Shown piece after piece: positions 11,880 through 20,926 of a DNA stretch of 64,000 bases; the first letter of the stretch is position 1, and each line of letters begins with the position of its first letter. A program made the translations under genes and the position numbers. The notes below the pieces were generated by a model. The model was not told where the DNA came from. It did no database searches and worked only from the letters and a program-made list of their open reading frames with translations. The stretch comes from Bettongia penicillata ogilbyi (lineage: Eukaryota > Chordata > Mammalia > Diprotodontia > Potoroidae), in the NCBI GenBank assembly GCA_023548195.1, contig JAJHZJ010000808.1:5732889-5796888 (forward strand). The letters run 5' to 3'.

Positions 11880-13828
11880 TCCTTGTAGTGTGCAGAGGGT
11901 GTAGAGGATGTTCACCCCCAAGGAATTCTCTTATGTCCCTCTCTTGGGAAAAATGGGAATCTCTGACTGGTAGAGGATGCACTGCTTTTCTTCTCATATT
12001 CTCAGTGGAGCGTTTTGTTTTTCCTATGTGCAAAACCAGGGAGAACTTGATTCTCTGGCATTCAGGAGCAATCAAGAATAATAAAAATAGCCACAACCAC
12101 TATTAAAATCATAGCGTCTTGGACCATCCACCAATTTGAAGTAATTATAAGACATCAATATCAGGGTTGCAATTGTTTAGTCATTTCCTGAATAACGTTA
12201 CTCATCGTTGTCCTTCATAGCTCATCAATCATGCAACAACTGCTCATCCACATTCGATGCTGGGGGATCAAAGAACTATGTTCTCCCTTTTATCTACTTC
12301 AAAATATTAAAGCTTAGCTGTATTACAGCTCTGCTAAAAGAGTCCCCTAGTCATTGTTATGAACTTCAGAGTACTGAATTGTAATTTCTTTTCTAAACAG
12401 TGGAAGGGTTTCTAACAGTAACTAATATTTAAGATTTCTTACTTCAGATTTCTTTTTGAAATTATTGCCTAGACTCACTGGCAGTGAAGAATACTCAGTA
12501 GAATGGCTGAGGATTATAACAGAGGAATGAGGTATACCTTGCCAAATATGACAGAGGTGTTAGTTTTGCTTCTAATAATGGAGAATTCTGGTGAGAAGGG
12601 GCTGTTACTGAAAATTAAAGTGATTTTTTTTTATAAAGCATCAAAATGCTTTAAATGCTCTTTAGTAGAATATCATAAAAGAAAATTTTTTTTTGCCTCA
12701 GTCCCCAAGTACATATAAAACAACAACCCTCTAAGAAACAGTAGCCTCTTCTTGTGGAATGTACCATGTTGGCATGAACAGTGTTCACATAAAAGAGCTG
12801 AGTGACTGACTCTTAAGAGGAACAAGACTTGGTGTTTTATTTACTTAGAAGACAATAGGGGTAGGTAACATTGGAGTATAAACAAAATATGCTAACTCTA
12901 GAGGGTACCCACCCTACCCCCAAAGGCCTGGACTTAGCAGCAAGTTCAATGGATAACCAGCTGTCCAGGACAAACTCTATCTTGGGTGACTGATTGTGAG
13001 GTTGGGCCAAGAAGAAATCTGTTAGCCATCACCATCCATTCATTCTTTTTGTGAAAGAGAGACTGTGCCAAGTTATCACATGTTCAAGTTTAGAATTCAC
13101 TTCCTGTCATTACTAAAGAATTCAGTGTCTGGAATAAACAACATGTAGCAGAAGCTTCCCTGCAAGTTAATGAATGCTTTTTCTTTGTACTCTGGCTTCT
13201 GATTTTAATGCGTTTGTCACAGCCGTATGCCTTTAGTAATTACTCTTTAGACACCTTCTAAAATGCTACTGGTTTTTTAAAAGCATTTTTTTCCTGCTTG
13301 TTTTTATTTTCTATTGTTTGGTTTGTCCTTTCCTATTCATCCACTATGTTCTCCCTCCCACTGTAACCCTGCAGGAATCTCTAATGTGATAAAAAGGATT
13401 ATGACTCTTTCTTATTTGCTTTGTTCTGCACCCAGGAGAGGGTCTTGCACATAGTAAGAGCATAATAAATGTTGGTGAAATTGAAGTCTGTTACTGCAGC
13501 TAATGAAAGGAAATGATTCGGGTCTCTATAGTCTATCACACATACACACATGTACATACATAATTCAGCGTGTGAGGTGCCTTCCACATCAAAACTCCTG
13601 AATTTTTTAGTATTAGATTTTTTTTATGTAAATACACTAGAGTACCTGTTGCCCCATTTTATTTTATAACAACATTTTTAATTTTGAGCTTTCAAGAGGA
13701 TATTTTTAATCAGTTGCCCAACATATTTTTATCTTCAGAAGTATGCTGGTAAATATTTAATAACTGGCTTACTGAGAAAAATGTGTACCTGGCATAGTTT
13801 TCAGTTTAGTCTGAATCATTGGCATTTT
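11880..13828. other. Intergenic, nothing recognised
   Basis: Open frames here (for example 11780-12106 on + and 12503-12718) are short and lack motifs. Near 13440-13480 there is a small L2/MIR-like end ('cataataaatgttggtg'). Confidence 0.4.
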
Positions 13829-13842
13829 CCCATCACTTTCTT

Positions 13843-14621
13843 TTTTTTAAAATTTTATTTATTTATTTTAAATTTTCAACAATCATTTCTACAAAATTTT
13901 GAGTTCCCAATTTTCTCCCCATCTCTCCCCTCCCCCCACCCCAAAACACCAAGCATTCAAATTACCCCTACCACCAATGTGCCCTCCATTCTACCATCCC
14001 TCCCTTCCCTTATCCCCATCTTCTCTCTTGTCCAGTAGGGCCAGATAAATTTCTATGCCCCATTACCTGTATTTCTTATTTCCCAGTTGTATGCAAGAAC
14101 AACACAATAGTTGTTCCTAAAACTTTGCGTTCCAACTTCTCTTCCTTCCTCCCTCCCCACCTATCCCCACTGGAAAGGCAAACAATTCAATATAGGCTAT
14201 ACATGTGTAGTTTTGCAAGTGATTTCCATAATAGTCATGCTGTGTAAGACTAACTATATTTCCCTCCATCCTATCCTGCCTGCCATTTTGTCTATTCTCT
14301 CTTTTGACCTTGTCCCTCCCCAAGAGTGTTGACCTCTAATTGCTCCCTCCTCCTTCCATTGCCCTCCATTCCATCATCTCCCCCCACCCTGCTTATCCCC
14401 TTCTCCCTCACTTTCCTGTATTGTAAGATGGGTTTTCATACTAAAATGAGTGTGTATTTTATTCCTTCCTTGAGTCAAATGTGATGAAAGTAAGCTTCAC
14501 ATTTTCTATCTTACCTCCTCTCTTTTTCCCTCCATTGAAAAGTCCTTTTCTTGCCTCTTTTATGAGAGATAATTTGCCCCATTCCATTTCTCCCTTTCTC
14601 CTCCCAATATATTCCTCTCTC
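13843..14621 (-). mobile_element. 5'-truncated HAL1/L1-type 3' UTR (copy E) with 14-bp target duplication
   Basis: This is the same 3' UTR as the larger copies at 17.5, 20.9 and 61.3 kb. It has a T-rich left end (the poly-A tail on the minus strand), a C-rich tract at 13917-13942, and 'aggctatacatgtgtagttt' near 14190. The 14-mer CCCATCACTTTCTT flanks it at 13829-13842 and 14622-14635, which fixes both boundaries. No ORF1 remains, so the copy was truncated when it inserted. Confidence 0.9.
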
Positions 14622-14635
14622 CCCATCACTTTCTT

Positions 14636-15320
14636 AAGACTAGACTATTAACAAAACAATAAAAACATCCTGATTTGTAGGATATAGCTGATTTCCAGTG
14701 TGAATGTTCACCCTGGAAATTTAATAATCGGGTTAGCTGTACGAGATGGTTCCAACACACCTTTGGCTTGCTCTGAAGTGACCTTGTTTTAACCAGTAAC
14801 CAGCCTAGCCTTATGTCTATCAGTTAATTAGCAGGCCTAAATCCAGGGAAATGAGCAGCTATCTCTATGGTGTAATTTGAGGAGAACTACTCTCCCAATT
14901 CTATAGTATTTTTCCTGCCACAATGTCAGAAATTCTATGTTCAAAGTTCCCTCTCAAGGGTCATGTTAATGGTGCACATTTTAACTGGGTTAAAATATGC
15001 TGTGTAAGAAGGTTCAGCAGCCTGGAGACTTGGTTCTCTCTAGATTGTGACTTTGGGCAAGTCACTTGAATGATCTGAGCCTCACGTGTAGAATAAGGTG
15101 GAAGGACAATATGAACTCTAAAGTCTCTGTGCTCATGGGTCTTTGTTGTCAGCTACAAACGAAAAATAAAGATAAGGTGTAACTTCTAAAAGCAAAATAG
15201 GGAAACCTAACCATGTATTTTGAAATATATATGGTGGCCTAAAGGATGTCCATGGTCCCTTCTAGCTCTATGTCAGTTAATCAGTAGGTATTTATCAGGC
15301 ACTTGGTATGTGTGAGGAAG
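14636..15320. other. Intergenic, mostly unassigned
   Basis: A MIR-like + strand segment may span about 15005-15145 ('cagcagcctggagacttggt', 'tgactttgggcaagtcactt'). The rest is unassigned. Confidence 0.4.
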
Positions 15321-15324
15321 AAGC

Positions 15325-15470
15325 ATGATATAGTATATAAAGGGCTGGACTTGGAGTCAGGAAGACAAGCTTAAGTCCTGACCCTGGCATGTATTGGCAT
15401 GTGACATTTCAGCTCTCAAAGCTCTAGGCAATTCTCTAAGACTATTCTTTGCAAAGGGTGAAATCACATG
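15325..15470 (+). repeat. tRNA-head SINE, + strand
   Basis: 'gggctggacttggagtcagg' followed by 'aattctctaagactattctt'. Same family as 5905-6130. Confidence 0.55.
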
Positions 15471-15489
15471 TCCAAACTCTATCCGTATT

Positions 15490-15625
15490 CTCTTATCCTA
15501 GTATTGCTAGGCATTGTTCTAGATGCATTGAATACAAAGATAAAAATCATCATCTTTGCCTTCCAAAAGATTCCACTCTATTGTCTGGAAGGGAGGATGA
15601 CAGACAGCATGTACACTGATACGTG
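15490..15625 (-). repeat. L2 3' region, - strand
   Basis: 'ggcattgttctagatgcatt' and 'ccactctattgtctggaagg' read as reversed L2 3' UTR. Confidence 0.45.
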
Positions 15626-17512
15626 AATGTGAGTTATAGTAAAACAATTTGAGATATACCATGAACCTCTACATCTGATGGTGCAGATTATCTATAGATC
15701 TCTACTTGTGGGACATTTGGGGCATCTTGCCTAACGGCTTGCTATCCACTTGGCCAGCCCTACCTTATAAATATCCCCCACTGGACAATGTAAAGGGGCT
15801 TCTGGAGGAATTCAAGGAGACTTTTGACATTTCTCTTGGAGAATCAGGTCTTCTGGCCTTAGTAAAGGAATAAAGAACCACCTGACATGGAATACCTCTG
15901 CTCAGCTTTTTAAAATAATTTTTATCAGTTTTTTTTAGAGCTTGTGTGCACATATCTGGATGAATTAGTTTTATTATCCTCTTATAATCTCTCTACCAGC
16001 AGACCATCCCAGAAACTGGTAAAAGGGAGGAGGTCCCTTCCCTATTGCTCAAGCAATGAGTCCATGAACCTACTAGCTGGTACTATCCTCTTGATTTTAT
16101 TGCCCCTGTGTACCACTCATACTTGCTATATTGGGGTCATGTGATTCCTGAACCGCATCTTCAAAGACACACAATTGCAAAATCTCAAAGCTGGAAAGAG
16201 TCTGGCTGGGTATGAGGCAGGAAAACTGTAAAGGATTTAATCTTTGACCAAATAGGTGGAGGCAGAGAAAAGGTCACTCAGTGGTGCATCCTGCATTCTG
16301 GCTTCTTTACATCCTATGAGTTTTCTTGTATCTAAATTCTTTGATCAGTTCCTCAGTTTTTGTAGAATCTTAGTTATCCATAGACATCCTGGTAAACAAG
16401 CCGGCTTAGCTTTTAATTTGACCCTGCCCTTCTGCCAATTTGGATCCCACCTTCTCTTCCAGGGGAAATTGCCCTTTTTCTGGGGTCTTCACTATCTAAT
16501 GACTGGCATGGGAAAGATAGGGTATTAAGCCACTTCAAGGCTATTTAAGGATGAAGCATGCTAATTTATTTCAGTGCAGGTATCAGGTTGGTAATTACTA
16601 CTAATGATCAACTTGGTCTTATTCCTACTTTTCCCTTTTATCCTTACTTGCATGGATATTCAAAGCAGAAAAGTGAGAGATATGTCACAAAATACTTCCT
16701 CTCCCCTAAAAGCAGTGGTGAACTGAGGAGTTACTAAATAGAATATGGGAAAAAAAGGGGTTAACATTAAAATATTTTATGAAAGCCAATGGGAGTTGGT
16801 TTTAGCATGTAAATTTTTACTATGAATCATAAAATGGGGATATTTTAGAGGGGATATGATGTATGGGTTTCTGAGAGATTGGAGACCGTCAGCTAGGCCA
16901 GGTAGGCTGGAATTGTGAAGGACTCAATACTTATTGAGAAAATGAAGAAGGGTGAAAGAGGAAAAAGAATAAACAATATATCAGAGTCATTTTGAGGTAT
17001 AACATCTAAAGGTGGAATTCTAGTGTGATCCCTCTCTGTGCCCTTTAATAATTTGTGCCCAAGTAAAATCCATCACAGGAGTAGAAGGTATTTAGAGTCT
17101 TGGGCTACACTTGAAAGGGGCCAGAGGGTGAGAGATAGGACCTCGACATGTCTCGAGATATGAACGTCAGGAGAGAACTTCTGACGCAAAGTGGCACACG
17201 TATATTCAGTGGATTAGACTAATCAGTAGACCAGACTAGTCTTGTCTCTAGAGACAGCATGGTGGACTTGACTAGAAATCATACTAGTCAACAAACATTT
17301 TGTCTGCAAGAAGACTTCTTTGGTTTCTCTTTAGGCATATATAAAGTCTAGAAAGGGGGAAAAACAGAAGAGGAGCTTACTTTTTCAAAGCAAGGATGTT
17401 AAAGCAGTAGTTTAGTCCTGGACAGGAAAAAGTAGGTCCTATTAACTAGAATAAAATGTGCGCCTATGTTTACCCACCACTGGAAGGCAAAAAGTAGAAT
17501 CCTTAGAGGTCA
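15626..17512. other. Intergenic, nothing recognised
   Basis: Open frames of 62-90 codons (15765-15953 -, 15944-16144 +, 16256-16528 +) show no motif or splice context. No clear repeat family is assigned. Confidence 0.4.
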
Positions 17513-18180
17513 CCGGATTATTTTAACTTTTTTTTTTTTTTAAATTAATTTATTTATTTAAATTTTTTACATTCATTTTCACAAATTTTTGGGCTCCAAA
17601 TTTTCTCCCCTTTTATCCCCTCCCCCCCACCCCAATACCCCACGCAATCCAATTTTCCCTATCTCCAATCTGCCCTCTCTTCTGTCATCTCTCCCTTCTC
17701 TTGACTCCATCTTCTCTTTTCTCCTGTAGGGCCAGATGACTTTCTATTCCTCCTTAACTGTATGTCTTCTTTCCCAGTTGAAACAACAATACTAAACAGT
17801 TGTTCCTAAAACTTTGAGTTCCAAATTCTCCTCATCCCTCCCTCCCCACCCATTCCCCTTGGGCCAGCAGGCAATTCAATATAGGCCATATCTGTGTAGT
17901 TTTGCCAATGACCTCCATGATAGTCGCGTTGTGTAAGACTAACTGGATTACCATCCCTCCTAACCTGCCCCTCATTATTTCTCCTCTGTCCTTTGATCCT
18001 GTCCCTCCCCGAGTGTTGACCCCAAATTGCTCCCTCCTCCCTTTGCCCTCCCCTCCATCATCCCCCCCCTTGCAACATCTCCCTCTCCCCCACTTTCTTA
18101 TACTGTAAGATAGGTTTTCATACCAAAATGAGTGTGCATTTCACTCCTTCGTTCAGTCAAATGTGATGAGGGTAAACTTC

Positions 18181-18207
18181 TTGTTTGTTTGTTTGTTTGT
18201 TTGTTTT
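18181..18207. repeat. (TTTG)n tract within the copy A 3' UTR
   Basis: Repeated TTTG units (about 6-7). Copies B and C have a plain T-run at the equivalent site, so this expansion is specific to A. Confidence 0.85.
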
Positions 18208-18567
18208 TCTCAGCTCTCCTCTTTTTCCCTCCACTAAGAAAAACTCCAACCTGCCTCTTAAATGACATATAGTTACCCCCTTCCCTTTCCCTCCCCTTAC
18301 ATTTCTCTCTCACCATTTGCCCTAGTTTCTTTTAAGGTATGGTCCCATCCTATTCAGTTCAATCTGTGCTCTCTATCTCTGTATGTGTTTGCATGTGTGT
18401 ATGTGTGTGCATGCGTGTACATGTGTATGTGTGGTCCCACCAACTACCCAGATACTGAAAAGTTTTAAGAGTTACAAATATTGTCTTTCCATGTAGGAAT
18501 GTAAACAGTTCACTCATGGTAAGTCCCTTAAGACTTCTCTTTGCTGTTTACTTTTTCATGCTTCTTC

Positions 18568-19671
18568 TCATTCTTGTGTTTGAAAGTCAGATTTTCTTTT
18601 CAGCTCTGGTCTTTTCATCAAGAATGATTGAAAGTCCTCTGTTTCATTGAAAGACCATATTTTCCCTTGAAGTATTATACTCAGTTTAGCTGGGTAGGTG
18701 ATTCTTGGTTTGAGTCCTAGTTCCTTTGCCTTCTGGAATATCCTATTCCACGCCCTTCGATCCCTTAATGTAGAAGCTGCTAGATCTTGTGTTATCCTGA
18801 TTGTATTTCCACAGTACTGGAATTGTTTCTTTCTAGCTGCTTGTAAGATTTTTTCCTTGAGCTGGGAGTTCTGGAATTTGGCCACAATGTTCCTAGGAGT
18901 TTCTCTTTTTGGATCTCTTTCAGGTGGTGATCGATGGATTCTTTCAATACTTATTTTGCCCTCTGGTTCTAGAATGTCAGGGCAGTTTTCCTTGATAATT
19001 TCATGGAAGATGATGTCTAGGCTCTTTTTTTGATCATGACTTTCAGGTAGTCCCATAATTTTTAAATTGTCTCTCCTGGATCTATTTTCCAGGTCAGTTG
19101 TTTTTCCCATGAGATATTTCACATTCTCTTCCATTTTTTCGTTCTTTTGGTTTTGTTTGGTGATTTCTTGGTTTCTCATAAAGTCATTAGACTCCATCTG
19201 TTCCATTCTAATTTTGAGAGAGCTATTAAATTCAGTGAGCTTTTGAGCCTCTTTTTCCATTTGGCTCATTCTGCTTTTGAAAGCATTCTTCTCCTCATTG
19301 GCTTTTTGAACCTCCTTTGCCAATTGGGTGAGCCTATTTTTCAAGGTGTTAATTTCCTCAGCATTTTTTTGGGTCTCCTTTACCAAGGTATTGACCTGTT
19401 TTTCATACTTTTGTTGCATCTCTGACATTTCTCTTCCCAGTTTTTCCTCCACCTGTCTAACTTGCTTTTCAAAATCCTTTTTGAGCTCTTCCAGGGCCTG
19501 AGCCCACCCACCACCCCCCTGGGGTGTCTGGGGTACTGAGGCCCCGCCCTCCACGTCTTTCCCTGATGGCAAGAATACATCCTCATCTTCGTCAGATCCG
19601 AAGGTCGGGATCATTTGCATTTGTTGGAAAAAACTCTCTAAAGTCTTATTTTTCTTCCCTTTTCTAGGCAT
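18568..19671 (-). CDS. LINE-1-type ORF1 protein, intact (copy A)
   Basis: The 367-codon frame starts MPRKGKKNKT and is uninterrupted. Family knowledge: L1 ORF1p is a trimeric RNA-binding nucleic-acid chaperone that coats the element's RNA in the cytoplasm. Visible here: a basic N-terminus; a long heptad-rich coiled coil at about residues 55-195 rich in K, E, Q and N; then the RRM entry NLKIMGLPES around residue 205; and a C-terminal domain with ITQDLAASTLRDRRAW and RITYPAKLSIILQGKIWSF, matching the most conserved part of mammalian L1 ORF1p. The length is close to the usual ~340-370. The start is the first ATG after the GC-rich 5' UTR and is shared with copies B and C. No ORF2 follows. An intact frame suggests recent insertion or recent selection within the family. 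Expression is not shown. Confidence 0.93.
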   Translation of the reverse strand: MPRKGKKNKTLESFFQQMQMIPTFGSDEDEDVFLPSGKDVEGGASVPQTPQGGGGWAQALEELKKDFEKQVRQVEEKLGREMSEMQQKYEKQVNTLVKETQKNAEEINTLKNRLTQLAKEVQKANEEKNAFKSRMSQMEKEAQKLTEFNSSLKIRMEQMESNDFMRNQEITKQNQKNEKMEENVKYLMGKTTDLENRSRRDNLKIMGLPESHDQKKSLDIIFHEIIKENCPDILEPEGKISIERIHRSPPERDPKRETPRNIVAKFQNSQLKEKILQAARKKQFQYCGNTIRITQDLAASTLRDRRAWNRIFQKAKELGLKPRITYPAKLSIILQGKIWSFNETEDFQSFLMKRPELKRKSDFQTQE

Positions 19672-20515
19672 TTTCCCAGCCAGTTACTTGACTTCTGAGA
19701 TTCCTTTCCACCCCCACCTGGATCCGCCCAGCTAGTGCTTGGCCTCTGAGATTTAAATGGGCTTTCCTCCTGCTGGCTGTCAATCAGTGAGCTTTAGTTC
19801 AGGTGCTGGGGTGGGGCCAGGGCTGCCTCCGAGACTGATCCCTCGGGGGTTTTATGCAGAGACTTTCAGGAATGGAACGGGTGGGGGCGGGGTGGGGGGC
19901 CCCGCCTCCCAATCTCAGCTCCCCTGGGGGTCCCGAGCAGAAGCCTTCAGCAACAGAGCGGGGTGGGGGCAGAGGGCCGTCTCCCAGGCTCAGCTCCGTC
20001 AGGTTTTATGCGGGAATCTTCCGTAATGAAGATCCTGCCTGCTGCTGGGGGATTCCTGAGTCCCGGGCCGCTGCCGCCCCAGCCGCCGCCCACACCTCTG
20101 CCTCTGCCGCTTCCTGCCCCCGTCCCTGCCGCCGCCGCTTCCTCCCGAGGGGGCCCGAGTCACGGAGACGCCCCGCTTCCCCTCTCCTTCAGCCCGGCCT
20201 CTCTCACTGACCTGCTTCTGTGGGCGGAGGGACTTTCCCGGCTCCCGGAGCTTCCGTCTCTGAAGCCTGCTCTGATCAGCTTCTCTGGGGCCCCGCCAGG
20301 GCAGCGCTGGGGGTGTTGTCTGCTTTCCGGGGCGCGTTGGACCCTGGGGACGGGTCTTCAGGGCTCCCTGGAACGGAAATCTCTTCCACTCTGCTTCTGC
20401 ACACCTTGTATTCACCCAGAAGCTATGGGGGACTCTTTTTACATTAATTCTATGGGCTTTGGTTTCGGAGCTCGTAAACGTGCGTCCTTCCACTCCGCCA
20501 TCTTGGCTCCGCCCC
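19672..20515 (-). promoter_or_regulatory. CpG-rich 5' UTR/internal promoter of copy A with about three ~80-bp units
   Basis: GC-rich and dense in CpG, unlike the AT-rich surroundings. Three imperfect ~75-90-bp units lie at about 19788-19880, 19881-19960 and 19961-20050. Each has a G-rich start ('gggtgggggc'), a 'ctcagctcc'-like middle and a 'ttcag..atg' end. L1-type elements carry internal promoters in the 5' UTR, so a promoter role is inferred. The extreme 5' end holds CCATCTTGGCTCC, a YY1-type site. Confidence 0.6.
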
Positions 20516-20744
20516 CCGGATTATTTTAACTTTTATCGAGATCTAAGTCATCCCTAAGTTCAGTCAGGACAAAGGAACTGACTTCTTGAAAATCAGATGC
20601 TAATAAATTTAAAAAATGGTTGGAGAAGAAGAGAATGTATGCCTGTATTATTTCACCAGTATAGAGAACTCCTGTCAGTGCAGATCAGAAAACATTTTAG
20701 TTCATATTCTTGAGTTCCTGGCTGGAAGCGAGAGATTAAGAAAT

Positions 20745-20860
20745 TTGCTAGAGGCACACAACTCGTATGTGTCCTAAACTAAACTGGAAACCAGGTCTTC
20801 CTGATTCTAAGACCTGCTCCTTATCCACTAAATTGCCACAGTGCCTCTTGCTGCCAAACG
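20745..20860 (-). repeat. CORE-SINE fragment, - strand
   Basis: 'aaccaggtcttcctgattct' and 'ttatccactaaattgccaca' are reversed SINE-head landmarks. Confidence 0.55.
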
Positions 20861-20926
20861 TACCCTTGTTTAAAATTAAATCAGCAAGGCTGCAGTATGT
20901 ACTGGCAGAGACACAGATGGATTTTC

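Larger units (their letters stand above)
17531..20515 (-). mobile_element. Complete ORF1-only LINE-1 derivative (HAL1-like), copy A
   Basis: The 18-mer CCGGATTATTTTAACTTT flanks the element exactly at 17513-17530 and 20516-20533, so the whole inserted unit is about 2,985 bases. Read on the minus strand it has a GC- and CpG-rich 5' UTR starting with a YY1-like site (CCATCTT on + at 20498-20504), an intact ORF1 (18568-19671), a 3' UTR with a (TG)n tract and a G-rich tract, and a poly-A tail (poly-T near 17530). No reverse transcriptase or endonuclease frame exists between the duplications. Half-L1 (HAL1) elements with ORF1 but no ORF2 are an established class in mammals and depend on L1 ORF2p in trans. 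Assignment to HAL1 rests on this architecture; the subfamily name is unknown to me. Confidence 0.92.

Noticed and set aside
18370..18432. TG-rich tract near copy A as a separate regulatory element
   Set aside because: The same TG-rich segment occurs at the equivalent position in copies B (21766-21835) and C (62115-62198), so it is part of the element's 3' UTR.
18698..19425. + strand frames resembling membrane proteins (also 22547-22966 and 62910-63146)
   Set aside because: They are exact antisense shadows of L1-type ORF1 in copies A, B and C.
19757..20529. Long + strand open frames rich in Pro, Ala and Arg
   Set aside because: They lie in the GC-rich 5' UTR of HAL1-like copy A, and low stop frequency follows from base composition. 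The same applies to 23136-23905 and 63400-63826.
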